NCBI GenBank assembly: GCA_958446835.1
Contig: CAUCXT010000010.1
Coordinates: 1-64,000 of the forward strand
Reading direction: 5' to 3'
Origin: an uncultured Eubacterium sp.
GTDB lineage: Bacteria; Bacillota; Clostridia; Lachnospirales; Lachnospiraceae
DNA: 64,000 nucleotides
Made by a program: the position numbers and the translations under genes. Shown here in pieces: positions 61,779 through 64,000 of this stretch; the first letter of the stretch is position 1; each line of letters begins with the position of its first letter. The notes beneath the pieces were generated by a model. That model was not told the DNA's origin, searched no databases, and saw nothing but the letters and a program-made list of their open reading frames with translations.

Positions 61779-62225
61779 CTACCACCACTCACTGTCCCAG
61801 AGAACCGTGAACGGTCCGTCATTTTCAAGATCAACCTTCATGTCGGCTCCGAAGCTTCCACACTCGACCTTGCCGAACGTCTCAACGCATTTCTCCTTGA
61901 AATACTCATACATATCATTGGCAAAATCAGGGGCACCCGCGTTCACAAAGCTTGGTCTGTTTCCCTTCTTACAGTCGGCATACAGCGTAAACTGCGACAC
62001 AACCAACAGCTCACCGCCTACATCCGCAAGCGAAAGGTTCGTCTTTCCGTCCGCGTCCTCAAATATTCTTAAGCCCGACAGCTTCTTCACATACCTATCA
62101 ACCATATCCTTGGTGTCACCATTGGCAACCCCAAGCAGAATCAGCAGCCCTTTCCCGATACTTCCAATCACATTTCCGTCAACCCTCACGCTCGCGTGGT
62201 TGACACGCTGTATTACCAGTCTCAT
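61779..62225 (-). CDS. dtd: D-aminoacyl-tRNA deacylase
   Basis: 148 aa. MRLVIQRVNHASVRVDGNVIGSIGKGLLILLGV opens the protein, the conserved SQFTLYADCKKGNRPSFVNAG (Dtd SQFTL motif) is near residue 77, and a NAGAPDFA-type gate follows. It removes wrongly attached D-amino acids and Gly from tRNA. Between ROK kinase (32 bases upstream) and thiN (31 bases downstream). Confidence 0.96.
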   Translation of the reverse strand: MRLVIQRVNHASVRVDGNVIGSIGKGLLILLGVANGDTKDMVDRYVKKLSGLRIFEDADGKTNLSLADVGGELLVVSQFTLYADCKKGNRPSFVNAGAPDFANDMYEYFKEKCVETFGKVECGSFGADMKVDLENDGPFTVLWDSEWW

Positions 62226-62257
62226 ATCAAATTAATCCTCATTTCTCTCTTTAGTCG

Positions 62258-63196
62258 CTACAACATCGCAGCCCCGATAATGCCCGCATCGTTGTCAAGC
62301 CTTGCCAGCTTGATATCCGTATTTTTTGCAGAATTTTTTGAGAAAATCTTTCCGGCGACCTTCTCCTTCACAGGCGCAAGGAGCATATCCCCCGCCTTGC
62401 TAACTCCGCCACCTATGCATACCAGCTCAGGCTGTAGGATATTTATAATGTTGGCGATTCCTTCCGCAAGATATTCAGTATAATTCCAAAACAGCTCTTT
62501 TGCAAGCTCATCCTCAAGTTTTACCGCATCAAATACATTCTTTGCCTCAACTTTGCCGATATCGCCATCGCACAGCTTCCAGATTACACTGTCTTTTCTT
62601 TCATGCAGTTTTCTCCTTGTATCCCTTATGAGTGCCGTTGCGGACGCATAAGCCTCAAAGCAGCCCTTTCTTCCGCAGGTGCACAGCTCTCCGCCCATCT
62701 TAATCACGGTATGTCCAAGCTCTGAGGCGGCAAAATTGATTCCCTTGATGAGCTTCCCATCAAGAATTATTCCGCTTCCTATCCCTGTCCCCAGCGTAAT
62801 CATAACAAATGACTTCACATTGTAACCGCCTGCCAGATATTCGCCAAGCGCGGCAGCATTGGCATCGTTTCCAAAATGTACCGGTGCCTCTACCATATCC
62901 CCAAGAAGTCTGATAAACGGAACCATCTCAAAGCCCAGATTGTTTGAAAACTCAACATAACCTGTATCCTCATTTATCGTTCCCGGAACTCCAACGCCGA
63001 CCGACTCAATATCCCTCTGCGCAATATTATTTCTTTCGCAAAGCTCGCTTACAAGTCCCGCAATATCGGTAATAATGCTCTCTGCCGCCCGCGGAACATT
63101 CGTCTTTACCGACACCCTGTCAAGAATCCTGTACTCCTCATCGACAAGCCCCGCCACAATGTTCGTACCACCCAAATCCACACCTATTCTATGCAT
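62258..63196 (-). CDS. ROK-family glucokinase-like sugar kinase
   Basis: 312 aa from the ATG at 63196 with GGAGG 4 bases upstream; longer in-frame starts lack a site. ATP loop GVDLGGTNIVAGLVD, catalytic NDANAAALGEY near 105, TLGTGIGSGIILDGKL, and the zinc-site CTCGRKGCFEAYASATAL near 170. Likely phosphorylates glucose; other hexoses such as N-acetylmannosamine or allose cannot be excluded. Confidence 0.92.
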   Translation of the reverse strand: MHRIGVDLGGTNIVAGLVDEEYRILDRVSVKTNVPRAAESIITDIAGLVSELCERNNIAQRDIESVGVGVPGTINEDTGYVEFSNNLGFEMVPFIRLLGDMVEAPVHFGNDANAAALGEYLAGGYNVKSFVMITLGTGIGSGIILDGKLIKGINFAASELGHTVIKMGGELCTCGRKGCFEAYASATALIRDTRRKLHERKDSVIWKLCDGDIGKVEAKNVFDAVKLEDELAKELFWNYTEYLAEGIANIINILQPELVCIGGGVSKAGDMLLAPVKEKVAGKIFSKNSAKNTDIKLARLDNDAGIIGAAML

Positions 63197-63270
63197 AGTC
63201 CCTCCATAATCAAGAATATCCTCTGCATATTTTACTACACATTTATCTCCTTTGTGAAGTATCAAGGAAC

Positions 63271-63310
63271 ATAAAATCGGCATCAATCACCGAAATGATT
63301 TCTGCCGATT
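63271..63310 (-). terminator. terminator after the third MATE gene
   Basis: On the minus strand AATCGGCA (63310-63303) pairs with TGCCGATT (63282-63275), with an inner AATCA/TGATT stem, followed by TTATG. Moderate T-run. Confidence 0.72.
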
Positions 63311-63318
63311 CTTCATGC

Positions 63319-64000
63319 TTATTTTAACTCTTCCACTCTGTTCTTTTTGATTCTCTTTAAAAGTATATATCCGACCAGACAGGCTATAAGCTCCGTTATC
63401 GGGAACGCACACCATATCAGTGAAACTCCCGCCTGACCATTTCGTACATATATTGAAAAAATTCCGGCTAACGGCAATATAAGCACAAGCTGTCTTAGCA
63501 GTGAAATCACAAGCGACTCAATTCCACCGCACAATGCCTGATAAATTCCCTGATATGCCACATTGATTCCGGCAAAAATAAAGCTGATGGATATAACTCT
63601 CATTGCTCCAATAAAATATTCCCTTGACTGCCCTGCATTGAACAGTGTCGCAAACGCATTCGGAAACAGCTCTGTGATAAGCATACCTATTATCATCAAT
63701 ATCGCAGTATATATGATACCATATTTAATTCCGTCCTTTATCCTACCTTTGTTTCCCATTCCGTATGCATAAGCTATGATTGGCGTGATTGCATCCCTAA
63801 GCCCGAATGCAAGGAACAATACAAACTGCTGCACCTTGTAAAACAGTCCGTATGCTGTCTGTGCCGATGGGGAGAACTTTAAAATAAGGTTCATTACATA
63901 GACCATAATCGACATCAGCGCCTGTGCAATGATTGCCGGAAGCCCGATTACATATATCTCCTTTATAATCGCGCCGTCCGGCTTCAAGTATTTCACACCA
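63319..64000 (-). CDS. third MATE-family transporter (5' end outside window)
   Basis: The last 227 codons or so are here, six membrane helices that match the C-terminal half of MATE proteins (PDGAIIKEIYVIGLPAIIAQALMSIMVYVMNL, AYGMGNKGRIKDGIKYG, YQGIYQALCGGIESLVISLLRQLVLILPLA). The frame runs through the window edge, so the GTG at 63996 is not taken as a start. Third MATE gene within 6 kb. Confidence 0.9.
   Translation of the reverse strand, partial: GVKYLKPDGAIIKEIYVIGLPAIIAQALMSIMVYVMNLILKFSPSAQTAYGLFYKVQQFVLFLAFGLRDAITPIIAYAYGMGNKGRIKDGIKYGIIYTAILMIIGMLITELFPNAFATLFNAGQSREYFIGAMRVISISFIFAGINVAYQGIYQALCGGIESLVISLLRQLVLILPLAGIFSIYVRNGQAGVSLIWCAFPITELIACLVGYILLKRIKKNRVEELK

Noticed and set aside
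1..64000. tRNA, rRNA, CRISPR array, insertion sequence or prophage
   Set aside because: No cloverleaf-like or rRNA-like stretch, no regular spacer array, no transposase with terminal repeats and no phage structural gene was recognised by reading. A tRNAscan, CRISPR and IS search would be decisive.

Overview
The window looks like a low-to-mid-GC, spore-forming Gram-positive chromosome of the Clostridia, most probably Lachnospiraceae. I infer this from sporulation genes (spoIIP, gpr), AGGAGG-type ribosome sites, several TTG/GTG starts, Lachnospiraceae-type Rpn-like proteins and a SpoIID-like/peptidoglycan-binding protein. No tRNA, rRNA, CRISPR array or intact insertion sequence was recognised. 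The species cannot be named from the sequence alone.

Left end (1-3753, minus strand): a vanG-type glycopeptide-resistance-like cluster in the order vanR-vanS-vanG-vanXY, cut by the window edge inside vanXY. Next (4007-8803, minus) is a thiamine operon thiW-thiM-thiE-thiD-thiC behind a promoter, a TPP riboswitch and an intrinsic terminator. It has hydroxymethylpyrimidine synthesis and thiazole salvage but no thiazole synthesis genes; thiN lies at 61.1-61.7 kb. At 8.95-12.0 kb are a cell-wall protein, a compact candidate type I toxin-antitoxin locus (28-aa hydrophobic peptide plus convergent antisense RNA, too short for routine gene calling), a membrane-anchored HTH regulator and a cupin. At 12.2-17.6 kb is an antimicrobial-peptide-type module (response regulator, intramembrane-sensing kinase, ABC ATPase, 888-aa FtsX permease). 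Then come a GNAT acetyltransferase and queT with a preQ1-I riboswitch.

The middle (19.7-43.3 kb) is a rearranged version of the Firmicutes block comEA-comEC-holA-rpsT-gpr-spoIIP-lepA-hemW known from Bacillus subtilis. Here it is interrupted by gltX, an Rpn-like gene, tyrA, metF and a BlaI/BlaR1 pair whose blaR1 appears frameshifted. A WalRK-like two-component system and a GerMN lipoprotein sit inside the comEA-comEC operon. ComEC carries a 15-bp (pentapeptide) tandem repeat.

The right part holds arginine synthesis: argC-J-B-D (minus, followed by a sugar-type solute-binding lipoprotein) diverges from argG (plus). The argG operon continues through a three-gene membrane glycosylation module (GtrB/CsbB-like, GtrA, YfhO) before argH. 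The right end (57-64 kb, minus) has cysK with an operator-like dyad in its promoter, three MATE transporters, thiN, dtd and a ROK glucokinase. Recurrent themes are Asn-rich low-complexity inserts in membrane proteins and promoters built into terminator or operator hairpins.
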